Notes under the pieces: model-generated
What the model was told of the DNA's origin: nothing
The model's input: the letters and a program-made list of their open reading frames with translations, nothing else
Database searches by the model: none
Made by a program: the position numbers and the translations under genes
In this document: in pieces, positions 1 to 11,800 of the stretch
Position numbering within the stretch: position 1 is the first letter of the stretch
Layout of the letters: every line of letters starts with the position of its first letter
NCBI GenBank assembly: GCA_027405735.1
Contig: JAPEHQ010000011.1
Coordinates: 248,001-312,000 of the forward strand
Direction of reading: 5' to 3'
DNA length: 64,000 bases
From: Mucor racemosus
Taxonomy: Eukaryota; Mucoromycota; Mucoromycetes; Mucorales; Mucoraceae

Positions 1-2717
1 TAGCCAAGATCTGAAATATTTGATAACACTGAATCATTGACAGTTAATACAATATCTCCGGGTCGCAGCATCTGACCACAAAGACTTGATATATCGGTGA
101 TGCCCAAAACGTAAATGACAGATGGCTGCTTGTCAGTTGCTTTGTTTTTGATTCTGTCAACCCATTCATTGGATACACCAATAAGACGAGCATGTGATAT
201 CTGAAGGGTACCGAATTCTACATCAAGGCCTCTGACAATAGGAGCTTGTTTAGCCTTGAGTTTATTTACAACAGGCATAATAAGCCTTGATGATAAACCA
301 CCTAAAACGCTAGAGAGTTGTCTTCGTTCATTTTCTATTGAAAAACTCATCCAAATAGCTCTTACTTTGCCAGTATGATCTGCAAATAAACCGCCTTGAC
401 TAGCTAAAGTTCCATCGCTAACTTTGAAAGCTTCAACATTGGTAGCTCTCCATCTAGGTGGAGATGTCTCGGTGGTTCGAATAGCCCCTAAACTTGAGAT
501 AACTGTCTTTTTGATATCAATTTCACTTCGACCTAATTATAAAAATGTCAATATTATACCTTGTACACTATTGCTTAATCTTACCAGAAAGACCAACATA
601 AGTAACTTGGTCTCCAATTTGAAAATCTTGGTCATCCAAAGTAGCTACTTTCATTTTTATGCCAGCTTCAATGACTGGCGTAGGATCGAATCTCAATACA
701 GCAAAATTGTAGAAAGGATGTAAAAAGACGAGCTCTGCAGAGATTGTAAGAGAATTCTCAAATGTTAATGAAATAACATTGACACTGATAGGTACTGTAT
801 CACGATCACAAATAATCAGAGGAGGATTCATAGAGACTATCACACCAGCACCATACGAATGAGGGTTTTTGGAGCCATCTACAACAAATGGAGGGTAGCA
901 ATCAACAGATACAATACTTTTTTTCAATGCTTCAATAGGGTCTTCCAGCTCATCATCTACTTGCTTTTCCGAAATTTCATTACAAACTAGGGTATTTGTT
1001 GAACAACGATTCAAGGGTGTTTGCAAAGCCTTATAATCCCAAATTCCAGTAGTATCTATCATAAAACATACTTAGTTTCTTGATTGTAATTAATATAAAA
1101 TAAAGATCTTACCATTTCTTGTTGCCATTTGGAATTTATGCCATCTCCAATCTAAATGAATGATCATCATTTTAATCTTCATGGGGCTTGCTAATGTATA
1201 GAATCGAATGGGAACTCTTTTGCCTTGCTCAATCTCTGATACAACCGAAACAAAATCATCAAGTGATTTTACTAATTTATTGTTTATACCAACAATGATA
1301 GAACTACGTAAAGCACGAGCACTACCCAACAAAAAGCCTGCAGTTCCAACATATACACCTGCATCTTTTAATGACAATCCGTATGATCTTGCCATTTGAT
1401 ATGACAAATCATTCAAAACACCACCCCCAAACTCTAAATAACGATAAGGAGTTACTGAATGCAAATCTTGAACTTGAATAATGATTTCCTTCAATTCTCC
1501 AGCTCTACTGATAACCAAATTGATAGGTGAATTGCTTTCAATTGAATTATCCAAATGCTCTTCCAAATCAACAAATAATTGAGGTAATAGCTGGCCGTTG
1601 CAAGTCAATAATATATCACCTGGCTCTAAATGATCATAAGCAGGTCCATCTAAAAGAACTGATTTAACAACCAATAATCCCTCGTTAACAATGCTCTTTT
1701 GTTGTTGAGATTGCGATCTAAGTCTTTGTTCCATATGGCGACTGAGACCAAGCTGGAGTAAAGCGTCGTACGATTGATACTCAAATGTAGTTTGGATGGT
1801 TCCACGAGGTATAATTCTACTGCCATCTTGAATTATATTGAGTGCACGTTGAGCACGATTCAATGGTAAATAGTAGCTAGAGGAAGATGTTGAAGCACCA
1901 CCTGCATTTAATGCTATAGCTCTACCATGAATATCCAATACTGGACTTCCGCTTGAACCTGAACTAGTGCTTGAAGCAGCTTGATAGTAAAATGTATTGA
2001 AGTCATTGTATTCACCGGTACCATAATTAGGCGCTTCTCGGTCTAATCTTGCTAATGTGCCAGATAAAATGCTTAATTTCTCTCCAGCATCGTTGCTACA
2101 ATAATATGTAAGCATCTGGTTGACATAAATATATAACAATATACTAACCCAACAACACGGATATCTTGACCAATCTTGGCACCCTTGGGGAATAATTCAA
2201 TACCGGGAATATCTAAAAATCTAACCTTACAAGGATCATAACGAAAAAACCCAAAATCATGCACAGGATCTCGGTAAATTGCTTCCAATTCAATTTCTTC
2301 ATAATTACATAAAACTGCGTATGCTTTAATTGGAGATACAGATACAACATGTCTGTTGGAAAGGATAATGCCTTGTTCAGGATCAACTACAAAGCCAGTT
2401 GCTGTAAAAGTACCAGGAAGCTCTGTATCTAAACCTCGAGTACGACAAGCTTTAATGGAAACAATACTTTTAATGCATTTTTCAATGGTTGTTTCCCAAT
2501 TAGCTTCAGCTTTTATGGCTGTGCTTGCGACATTTTTTTTGTTTCGTTGTTGGTGTTGTTGTGGTTGCGGTTGCACAACAAATCTGTGTTGAGACTCCGG
2601 GCGAGGTAAAAACGAAGATTGCTTTGACAAGTCTATTTTAGAATCTAACTTTAGATTGGTATGATGGACCATGAGAGGGTCTCTTTCAGATAAAATGGGT
2701 TCAAATTGTCTAGGCAT
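1..2717 (-). CDS. NMA111: NMA111-type nuclear HtrA-like serine protease (3' end cut off by window)
   Basis: HtrA-family serine protease with duplicated protease/PDZ modules; fungal NMA111 is a nuclear pro-apoptotic, stress-related protease. Four exons are visible: 2149-2717, 1113-2095, 585-1055 and 1-532, with GT-AG introns of 53, 57 and 52 nt that keep frame. About 850 residues are present; the family is near 1,000, so the last PDZ part lies beyond base 1. The catalytic triad is readable: His123 in SNRHVV, Asp154 in DPVHDFGFF, Ser240 in GSSGSPV. PDZ-like sequence follows (residues about 330-420), then a second, degenerate protease-like half in exon 3 (FVVDGSKNPHSYGAGVIVS) and another PDZ in exon 4 (LRPGDIVLTVND). 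The start at 2717 is the first ATG of the frame. The N-terminus has a Q/H-rich stretch. Family assignment is firm; function is inferred from the family. Confidence 0.93.
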
Positions 2718-4060
2718 TTCTAATTAATTATAATAAAATAAAAAAGAAAAATGGAAAAAAAAATAGAAAGGTTGAAAATAAAAAGTTAAGAAAATGAAAT
2801 CTTCAGGTTTATAAATGTATCATTATAATGTGATGCAACAATGAGGTTGATTATTATCAATAGTCTAGATTTGTGTGCTTATTTTTTTGTTTCTTAAATG
2901 GTACTTGGTCTATAAACTAGAGAAAATGAATTAGTGCATGCAAACAAAGAATTAAAAAAAAAACTTCCTAATTGAATATTTTGAAATAATCTAAACAATC
3001 TTCATGTATCAAGGATTTTCTCCGTATATATAAATTACATATAGACAGTAGCCATTATCTATACTGTATTATCTTTTAATGTATATCTTTTTTTTTTTTT
3101 TCACTGTTTGTATGACAAAAACTAAAAAAGTTAAACGATGGTATCATGACGAAAGGATACACAGCGTGACATGAGGAGAGTTGTAATTCCCTGGTAATGT
3201 TATGATAAATGACTTTCCAAGATTTATTATATACATAATGACTCATTTTTCCGCTATCTTGAATGTATTATTCAAATATGTAAATTTTGCTACATTTGTA
3301 TGTTTTTTAAAAGAAAAAAACAAGGGGTTCTATAACCCTTTCTCAAAGAGAAATAGGCTCCACTTGAATTTTATAGTTAAAATTTGCATGAAAATCAATG
3401 TGACAAACTAAATCACTCGTTTTTTCTCGTTTTGATGAATCTTTATAGACATTAGTCTTAAAATTTACCCATAAACTAAAGCATCGTTAGGTTTTTTTTT
3501 AGTTCCGTACTAATCCATAGTGTATACATGATGAAAATAAATCAAATAAGCAAGGCCAAAAATGGATACGCTGCTCATATGGTGTACGTTTTTTCTCTTA
3601 TCAGTTGGCAATGAGGGGGAAAAAATAGTGCAGAGACTCAATAGAATAACCATCCCTATACTTGTCATTTGGTATTGAAAATAAATGACAAGGAATGTGC
3701 ATCATCCTTTATCGTTTTAAGTATAGTCTGACTAATTCCTAGGATGATCTCTGTTTGTAAGCGATATCCACAACCATCTAATAAACTATTTCTCGTGCAT
3801 TGAATATTAATAGGTGTCCCTTATTTAAAATGTAAAGCAGAACAATATCTATCTCAAGCTATACCGCCCCTTGGCGACAGATGATTGTCATCATGATACC
3901 CAGCAAAAAGCGCAATTACACGGTGATAAACTACAATGTTTTTTTTTAAGTGTTTTTTTTAAACGTTTTGAGATAGTTGCAACAATATTTTAAATTATTT
4001 CAAGATTATTTGACATGTTTTAAATATGATAGTATCTTTTAATTTATTCTAGTAGTATAG
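2718..4060. other. Intergenic, no gene recognised
   Basis: AT-rich sequence between the NMA111 start and the repeat that begins near 4061. It must hold the NMA111 promoter next to 2717. The only open frame (3202-3411, plus) is short, low-complexity and resembles no family I know. Homopolymer A and T tracts occur (for example T12 near 3090). I see no RNA gene or transposon end here. Confidence 0.5.
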
Positions 4061-4183
4061 ACATAGCTAGATATTTGGATATTTCAAAGACATGTACAAT
4101 GAAAGTTTTTGTTACCTGAGTTTGAATGTATAAATCATCAATTTTGTTCCATTTTCGTCGATAAATGTCAAATTTTAAATGTT

Positions 4184-4877
4184 CACCTTTCTTCCGTCTA
4201 CTCCTCTGGCGTGTGGTTCAGTAGGTGGAATTGTTCTTCAATACGATCTCGTCAACCGTAGAAGGGTCAACACCGTTTCTTGACCTTATGCCCCAAACTG
4301 ACGCGTCCCCAATTTGCTGATCCTATGCCCTCCTTCCAACCGCCTATGTGTTCCTTATGTTTGGCAATTGTTGTTCTGAAACTGTTTTTTTTTCTTATTT
4401 GGTGCCGTGTTGTAAATGGGCGTGAGTGACCCATAGGCCGCAGTGATATACTCCAGGAGTGGTGCCCTGGTAGCCCTGTTAGCTCGCTATTATATCAATC
4501 AAATTTGCACTTAACAGTATTTTTTTCACTTTTTCCATTCTCAAAGCCTTTTCATCTAGTTCTGCCACAACCCTTCCCCTGAAACCACATTTAGATCTCT
4601 ACTTTCTTCCCAGACTCTTAGTACTTACTTTTCCCTGCCCAAGAACCTACACACCAGTCCCAACAACAATGATCCCAGTTATAACTTTCTCACTTCTGAA
4701 CCTTGCTCCATACTATCCGTATCCCAATACACTTAGTCTCCTGAACTCTTACTTAAACTCCGAACCCGAACTCTTATATCCAGTCTTATCTCTCACTTCG
4801 CCATGGCGTACAGTTATAGGACTTTAAATAATGAAATAAAGCTTTTATTTCCCTATAAAAAAAAAAAAAAAAAAAAA
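4184..4877 (+). mobile_element. Poly(A) retroposon, 694 bp, SINE-like with tRNA-like head
   Basis: Flanked by a perfect 10-bp duplication TTTAAATGTT (4174-4183 and 4878-4887) and ending in a long A tract (about 4857-4877), the hallmarks of target-primed retroposition. It is markedly more GC-rich than its surroundings. Near its 5' end TGGTTCAGTAGG (from about 4213) resembles a tRNA A box, and GGGTCAACACC about 40 nt later resembles a B box (8 of 11 positions of GGTTCGANTCC). No long ORF. Its 3' end is not obviously the tail of the LINE at 7353-12978, so a truncated LINE of another family remains an alternative to a SINE. Confidence 0.6.
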
Positions 4878-5177
4878 TTTAAATGTTTTATTGAATATCT
4901 CGAGAGATCATTAATTAAAACTACAAAGCAAGTTAAGCCAAACATGTACAGTTTTTGATTGTGTATCGAATGGTGCAATTTTCAGATAATCTTTGCATCA
5001 AAAATATTGAATAAATAACGATACAAGGAAAAGTAGTTTTTCGTTCATAAGTCAATATTTTGTATAATTAACACGCAAACAAGTAGTTGGATATGATTCT
5101 TTGAGAAATTCTGAACATTTTGTATTAAGATATACCATATAAAAAAGTTCCGTTTTTGCGGTTTAAATTTAAGGTTT

Positions 5178-5234
5178 AGCGATTTCGATCGATTTCCATG
5201 TGTAACCCCTCATGGAAATTTGTGAAAAATCGCT
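5178..5234. other. Conserved nested stem-loop in repeat copy A
   Basis: AGCGATTT pairs with AAATCGCT (outer stem) and TTTCCATG pairs with CATGGAAA (inner stem) around a loop containing TGTAACCCCT. The same structure is present at 13300-13356 in copy B. It could be a structured RNA or a structural motif of a mobile element; nothing in the window decides. Confidence 0.5.
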
Positions 5235-5316
5235 CATTTTTCATCATCCAAAAAAATTTGCGCAAATGCAACAAAAAGTAACTATGGGCCATGAGAAATG
5301 GTTCTGTGCAATTCTG

Positions 5317-5814
5317 GACTTTGTATCAGCTTATTAATGCAGAAACTGACCATTAAAATTGATAATTTATAGGTGCTTTTATGTGCAATTCATTAATAAT
5401 TTCAACAAATTGCACGAATAATGCAAATTTCATACATTATTTTCGCATTTCCGTTGTTGAATAATATACTCAATTAAGATTCATGTTGTTATTAGGTTTG
5501 TGCTGCTAATATTGGCTGGTAATACATCAAATTTAATCAATTTTAACGTACATCAATTATTAAAACTCATGAAATTCAAAAATTCACAAATATAAATGCT
5601 CAAGCACATTGCATCTCCTACATTTGCTCAATTTACCGACTGGTAGATTCAGAAAACCGATTGAATATTATATATAACTCATGAAGCTCACACAAAAAAA
5701 AAAAAAAAAAAAAAAAACAATTTTAGCAATTAAAAGTGTTTATTATGAAGAAGTTGTAATATTCGTATATATTAAGCAATATTTTTAGATTTCTGCATAG
5801 TTAGGACAACTTCT
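5317..5814. other. Spacer between repeat A and F-box A, no gene
   Basis: AT-rich, with an A22 run near 5695-5717. The last about 100 bases (TTTTAGCAATTA... onward) resemble the same position beside F-box copy B (about 13845-13990), consistent with a duplicated 3' flank. No coding or RNA gene seen. Confidence 0.5.
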
Positions 5815-6915
5815 TTAGTCAAAGAGATTTGTCAAGACATCAAATTCTTCATCTTGTTCAAATAAACCCCAAATAGAGTCAACCTCTTTACCTGATTCAC
5901 GATGTATATGGATAGAGGCTATCTTAAAAAGATCCGAAATACTGACAATGACTGTTGGAATACGTTCACAGTACATTGAGAAAGTAATCATCATCACAAG
6001 TATCCGGAGTGGGTCCTCTCCGATAATTGTCATCCATTGTGAGTAATTGAATTTGTTGCTTAAAAGACAAAGTCTCTCGAGGTTCGGTGCTGATATCATA
6101 ATATATTTTAAAACATTCACGTCAATACATGGCAAGACAATATCCAATTCTCTCAATGTGAGTACAGGGTTGATATGCTGAATAGGTCTACTTGTCAAGT
6201 TTAAGCCACATCCTGTTATTTTAAGATAATTAAGTTTCTTCATTCTACTGTTCAAGATATCTTCGATAAAGGAATCTATTGTAGGAAAGGCATCAAAGTA
6301 TATAACTGAAAGCCTTTCAAGATTTGTCATTCCAGGGAGGCCATCTTTCAACTCGAGGAACTGCTTGTACAATCCAGGAACATCAATGTAATCTAAAACA
6401 ACATAATGATGTTTGATTGAGTGTCGAAATTTGGCAATTCCTTCGTTGATCAAGCTACTTGTCAAATAAGTTTTCATTGTATAAATCTCTTCATGGTCAT
6501 TAAATTTGAACTCTTCGATTGAAGGTAAATCTTGCAACTGAGAAGTCATTTCAAACTGCATAAGCAATTCGTAAAACTTGATATAGAAAGCTTTGGATCC
6601 TCCCAAATCCAATGATTTCAAAGCAGGACATTGACAAATAATAGGTATAAAGTCCATGAGATATGTTTTGCTACGAACTGCAAGATGATGAACAATCAAA
6701 TTGAATTTAGTTTTTTTCATCAACTATTCCAAGAGCTGCTTGCTTTGCTGTTTACAGTTAAAAGAGACCCTGATACCATTGACTTGAAGTAATTCAATGC
6801 ACCATATATTCCATTGTGGGCAAACAAGTCTGAATTGTAGAATATCTTCTGGTTTGCTCTTGCTTAGATAGGACAACACGGTTAATTGTATTTTAGGATC
6901 AAGATTAGTTAGCAT
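5815..6915 (-). pseudogene. F-box protein, paralogue A, with in-frame stop
   Basis: Close paralogue of the gene at 13995-15092. The N-terminus has an F-box-like segment (LDPKIQLTVLSYL, then DILQFRLVCPQW), followed by leucine-rich-repeat-like sequence (CPALKSLDLGGS; LRELDIVLPCIDVN). F-box proteins usually recruit substrates to SCF ubiquitin ligases; the substrate is unknown. Starting at the ATG matching copy B (6915), the frame meets TAG at 6724-6726 where copy B has a Leu codon, then stays open and homologous to 5815. It is therefore probably a pseudogene by a single nonsense change, or it could still give a shorter protein from the ATG at 6720 that lacks the F-box. The frame is also open upstream of 6915 to 7020, but copy B gives no support for that extension. 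Confidence 0.8.
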
Positions 6916-7021
6916 TTTAATAAAGTTGATGGTATAAAAGGAGATTTCCAAAACAATCGGCAAACGCATTATATTGAACAATATATCACAACTTGTGCGA
7001 AAAAAGAAGCCTCCAACCATC

Positions 7022-7029
7022 TGACGTAA
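7022..7029. promoter_or_regulatory. TGACGTAA (CRE/ATF-like) upstream of F-box A
   Basis: An exact TGACGTAA lies about 107 bp upstream of the F-box A start codon. The same octamer lies about 110 bp upstream of copy B. This sequence is the known half-palindromic target of CREB/ATF-type bZIP factors. Use in this fungus is inference. Confidence 0.4.
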
Positions 7030-7251
7030 TAATTGTATCCAAAGCGTTCAATAATTGCTATATATTAATGACTGTAAACTGGAATCAAACAAGATACTAC
7101 AAATGTACAGGTACATCTGAATAGGTAGTTGGGCGTAATTAATCACCCAAATCATTGAAAAATGGAGATATAATGCATTTATTTTTGTATTATTACATTA
7201 TCTAATAAAAATCAGCTGCATATATATGGTAGTGATGCAAAACGCACAATT

Positions 7252-7352
7252 ATGACTAGAAATCTGAACATCTCAAAGCCATATACAATGCAAATAAACT
7301 GTAGCTGGGTTTGAAATGCGTAAATCAGTTCTGGTCCATTTTTGTCGAGAAA
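7252..7352. repeat. Repeat copy B, left part (split by the LINE)
   Basis: Matches copy A from about 4066 to 4167. It continues after the LINE at 12979. Bases 7341-7352 (TTTGTCGAGAAA) are the left copy of the LINE target-site duplication. Confidence 0.8.
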
Positions 7353-7353
7353 C

Positions 7354-8868
7354 ATGGCTTCCTCTACTAATATATCGAACGTAAGGGATCCTGATAGTTC
7401 TACTGGCAGAACTACTCAGGAATCTCGCCATAATCCACATAATCAACCTTTTACTTGTCAGACTTGGGCCGAACTCGCAAAGAAGCAGGAGCGTACAAAC
7501 TATAACGTCTCTCCTAACCTGGACTCTTTTGACCTACAAAACCTGAACACGTACTTTTCTAAGAACACTCCCTTCCTTGAGGCAACTGAACCCCATTCTA
7601 TTGTTATGGATTGTTCTCAATTTGATGGAATGACTTTCGGACAGAAGGATCTTAATACAATCCTTAGAGAGCAATATCCCACCGGACTCATTCTTACTAT
7701 GCGAGCCGTTGGCAAATCCAAGAAATTTTTCGAAATCTCCTTCCTTAATGAAGAGGAACGAATTGCGGCACTTAACCGTCAATTTACTGTTCACGGTAAA
7801 GACATTGTGGTCAGTCCTACTCTAGGTACCAATGCAAACATTATCCGTGTTGGTATAACCGGTATTCCTGGTCTGGATGAAAATTCCATTCGTGTACGCT
7901 TGACTGAAATTTTGAGCCAATGTGGGGATATTTTGGAGCTTGGTCTCCATCAGATTCCAAGTGGACACTGGTTCAACGGACGAGGCTTTGCAACCCTCAA
8001 CCGTGATACCTCCAAAGTGTATCCTGCTGAACTTCATCATCAAATTGATTTCTCAGGGGATCGTAAGATTACTCTAGTTTGGAGTAATATGAAGATGGTA
8101 TGCAAAGAGTGCCATTCTGAAGACCATATCAAGGCTGATTGCCCGGTAGTCCGCGAACGTAACCTTAAACGTTGTTTCGAATGTCAAAGTCCTGATCATT
8201 TGAAAGCTGACTGCCCTAGTGCACGATGGAACCGCAGAAGAAAAGTTCCTCGTACGGATGCTGTTCCTCCTACTACCGGAGCACGTACAGACAATCGTAG
8301 TCCTCGACTCCAGGGACGTCCTAATGGACCTCCTCCAATTGCCACCTTCAATCCATTTGAAGCCTTGGATTTCTCTGAACATGAAAAGGCCAAAGGACCT
8401 GTTTCCTCTGTTCCCGCTACTTCGAATGTTGCTCATACAGCTTCTTCGACAGCTAACTTTGTTCAAGAAGATCGCTCTGATCAAGCAGATTCTTCTTTGA
8501 ATGCTTCTGCGCTTGATGCTCGCACAGCTCAAGTTTCTTCCCCTTCTCAGGAAAGAGAAGACGATGGCAAGGCTAGTTCATCTAACCTTCCCCCCTATCC
8601 TACTGTGGCGGAGGAGCAGCAGTTAGGCATGGAAGTCGATTCTGCAGACGTTCCTGAGGAACAATCTCAGAATCAAGGCATGGAAGTTGATTTCAACAGA
8701 GAATCTTCACCGCAAGCACCACCTTCTGGTGTTGGCGACTCCACGCACAGGTCAGATTCGTCTCCTTCAGAATACGTTTCTGTCGATGCATCCCACTCGG
8801 ATGGAAGTAGTAGTGCTGGTTATAAGACTAGGTACGGCAGGGTCTCTAATAGCCCTGCACGTTACTAA
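7354..8868 (+). CDS. LINE ORF1, zinc-knuckle nucleic-acid-binding protein
   Basis: 504-residue ORF1-type protein, expected to bind element RNA and form the ribonucleoprotein. The start is the ATG at 7354; the frame upstream is open only into the target duplication. The middle (about residues 120-240) looks like a RNA-recognition-type fold (FFEISFLNEEERIAAL; GFATLNRDT). Two CCHC knuckles follow: CKECHSEDHIKADC and CFECQSPDHLKADC. The C-terminal third is Ser/Pro/Glu-rich and probably disordered. It ends 13 bp before the ORF2 ATG, in another frame. Weak alternatives: none for the family; the exact clade is uncertain. Confidence 0.9.
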   Translation: MASSTNISNVRDPDSSTGRTTQESRHNPHNQPFTCQTWAELAKKQERTNYNVSPNLDSFDLQNLNTYFSKNTPFLEATEPHSIVMDCSQFDGMTFGQKDLNTILREQYPTGLILTMRAVGKSKKFFEISFLNEEERIAALNRQFTVHGKDIVVSPTLGTNANIIRVGITGIPGLDENSIRVRLTEILSQCGDILELGLHQIPSGHWFNGRGFATLNRDTSKVYPAELHHQIDFSGDRKITLVWSNMKMVCKECHSEDHIKADCPVVRERNLKRCFECQSPDHLKADCPSARWNRRRKVPRTDAVPPTTGARTDNRSPRLQGRPNGPPPIATFNPFEALDFSEHEKAKGPVSSVPATSNVAHTASSTANFVQEDRSDQADSSLNASALDARTAQVSSPSQEREDDGKASSSNLPPYPTVAEEQQLGMEVDSADVPEEQSQNQGMEVDFNRESSPQAPPSGVGDSTHRSDSSPSEYVSVDASHSDGSSSAGYKTRYGRVSNSPARY

Positions 8869-8881
8869 ATCATCTTATCTA

Positions 8882-11800
8882 ATGAATAATAACCCTATGC
8901 TTTTAAATATGAAGATGGGTTCTATCAATTGTCGAACCTTCCCTAAACTAAACAATCCAACACTCACTGACGATTTCGTCAGACACTTAAGAAACGAAAA
9001 GTTTAATATACTATTATGTCAAGAAACACACATTCCTTCAGACCAATTTGATGAACTTACTACTTCTATGCACCACAAATTTTTATGCCATGAGTCCCTC
9101 TGGACGCATTATTGCGCAATTATCAACTTCAACCCATCCATTTCAATGGTCAAGGTTCATGAATCCGTTGATGGACGTTTGTTACTTGCAAAATTCTCAC
9201 TCGTTGATAATTCCATACCACCATTTTACATTCTCAATTTATATGCACCTGCGGAACACAACGTCCGTAGCAAAAACACATTCTTTACCAATATGATTAA
9301 TATGATTCTATCCTTAACTGACTTCGAGTCTATAGTATCGTCTATGATCGTTGCTGGAGACTTCAACTACTCATTCGACAACAGTAGTGAGCATTTCTCC
9401 GTAACTAATCCATGCACTAACCTCCTCCAATTCATACAAACTTACCTCCATGATTGTTTTAACGTTTCTGGAGAATCCTTTTATGACATAACGTTTAAAA
9501 GAGGAACTGATATGTCCACAATTGATTATGTTTTTGCTGGATCCAACTTACACTCAAATATCAATGACACCCATCTTGCTTTTATAAAGACAGCATGGAC
9601 AGATCATGCGCTCCTTTCATTTACATACACTGTTGGTGCTTCCCATATCGGTAAAGGTACCTGGAGAGCTGACCCTCACCTTGCTACCAACCCGGTATAT
9701 GTTCGAAAACTCAACCAAGAATTGGACAACTATATACTACACAAATTAACTACTTCAATTTCAGTTCAGGAACAGTGGGATTACATAAAAAATATGGTAA
9801 AAAAAGTTACTCAAAATTTTTGCCGTATCCGTGCTGTTAAACAAAAGCAAATAATGCGGGAACTCCAAAGTGATCGAAATAGTATTTTACGTCGATATCG
9901 TCATGATACTCATGTTTTGCAGACACTCTTACCCGAGGTTGAATCCCAAATTGCTAAGATACAGCAAGAACGAGCCGAAACTTCTAGGCTTAGAGCAGGG
10001 AAGAAATGGCTCGAATTTAACGAGAAATCAGCTGGATATCTGGCTCGTACCATAGCAAGCAGAAATTCATCCAGAAACTTTAAGAAGATCATACATCCTG
10101 TCACTGGAGTCAACTGTGAAGACACTGAATCCAAGTTGGCAGCTATTAATACATTCTACTCAGATCTTTATACCGCCAAACGTATTGATGTAAATTGCTT
10201 GGATGACATGTTGGGTCATATTCACAAGCAACTCTCCATCAGCGAAGCTCAGTCCATTCTTCATGAAATTACTTATGATGATATCCTGGAAGGATCTAAA
10301 CGGTGCCCTCGCAAGAGTAGCCCCGGCTTAGACGGTCTACCATATGAAATTCTTCATCTGGTGATTGCCCATCCGCGATGTCGATCTATTGCCACTGCTG
10401 TCTACAACGAAGCCATTCAATTTGCGAGATTTCCCCAATCTTGGCAACAAGCTTGCATTGCGTTGATCCCAAAAAAGGGTGATCTGACTGATCTGGCTAA
10501 TTGGCGGCCCATCTCCCTTATCAACACAGATTGTAAGGTCTTTACCAGAATGCTAAATTCTCGTATCGTTCCTCTCGCGTCGAAGTTGATAACTGAGTTC
10601 CAGGCTGGGTTCATGCGTAATAGATTTATTGGTGATCACGGATTAACCAACAAACTAATCCTTGAAGATGCACAGAAAACCGGTGCAGATGGCGTGGAAT
10701 ACGTAGGCGTAATGCTAGATCAGACCAAAGCTTACGACTTAATTCATCCCACCTATCTGATCAAAGTTCTCGAGAAATTTGGGTTTCCAACCGCTTTTGT
10801 CCATTGCATTCAAAATCTATTTTTTAATAATCAAATCTTTGTCAATATGAACGGTTTCCTGTCTCCAGCTGTTTCTCAGAAACGTGGATTGCGGCAGGGG
10901 GATTCGATCTCACCCTTATTATTCAATTTCGCCATAGAACCATTTCTGCAATCTATCTTGGCTCATCAGGATATTAGTGGCTATTCATTACAACACGGTC
11001 ATACTACCTTTACCAAAGGGCTGAACTACATCGCCCCCAACCGTCCTGTTAAACTCCTAGCTTATGCGGACGATGTGCTGTTATACATAAACTCTGTTAG
11101 TGAATTTCACGCCTTACAAGATTGCCTAAAGACATACAACAAAGCTTCTAATTCCTTAATCAACTACAATAAGTCCGTTGCGTTCCCCCTTTCTGGCTCT
11201 GCCCTCACCTCTTACAAAGGTGTTCGCCTTCAGAACTATATTGTCCGCAATCAGAGAATGCGTTGGTTTGATTCCAATTCTACCGGCTATTTACCATATC
11301 TAGGATTTCCTATTTGGTTCACTATCCAACAACGAGAAGCCTTCACAAATGAGATGTTAACCCACATTGATTCTGTTATCGCTCCACATTCACAACGTAA
11401 CATATCTATATATGCAAGATCTCGTATCGCCAACGTGCTGGTTCTCACAAAACTTTGGCATGTATTGCGTATAGTCCCGTTTACCAAAGTTTTTTTCAAT
11501 CAAGTTCGCACACGGGTACACCGGTTTATCTATGGCAAAATGTTTCCCAAAATGCGAAGCAGTATATTCTATATACCTAAAGCAAAGGGAGGCCTTGGTT
11601 TACTAGATGCTGAAATCCAACAATATGTCTTTCAATTCCGATATATTAAGGCCATTATCAATACATATATCTCTGTTCCTACTGTAGTCCCTTCATTCCT
11701 TGTTCATCTAATCTCTGATTCCCTTGAAATTACATATGCAGCTCCCTCGCCAGCACTGCCACTACTATTTGCTGGTTGGAGATTTCCCAAACGTCCACTG

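Larger units (their letters stand above)
4061..5316. repeat. Dispersed/tandem repeat, copy A (interrupted by a retroposon)
   Basis: This stretch, without the 694-bp insertion at 4184-4877, aligns with 7252-7352 plus 12979-13438. The outer parts are roughly 70-75% alike by eye. The segment 4981-5316 matches 13103-13438 over 336 bp with only two mismatches and no gap. It contains a nested stem-loop at 5178-5234. It lies downstream of F-box copy A, as its partner lies downstream of copy B, so it is part of a duplicated unit. No protein coding is evident. Confidence 0.85.

Noticed and set aside
4184..4877. Truncated copy of the LINE at 7353-12978
   Set aside because: The 3' sequence before the poly(A) does not match the LINE tail, and the 5' part has tRNA-like boxes.
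8687..8881. ORF2 of the LINE starting at 8687
   Set aside because: This part overlaps ORF1 and lacks endonuclease-like sequence; the ATG at 8882 fits better.
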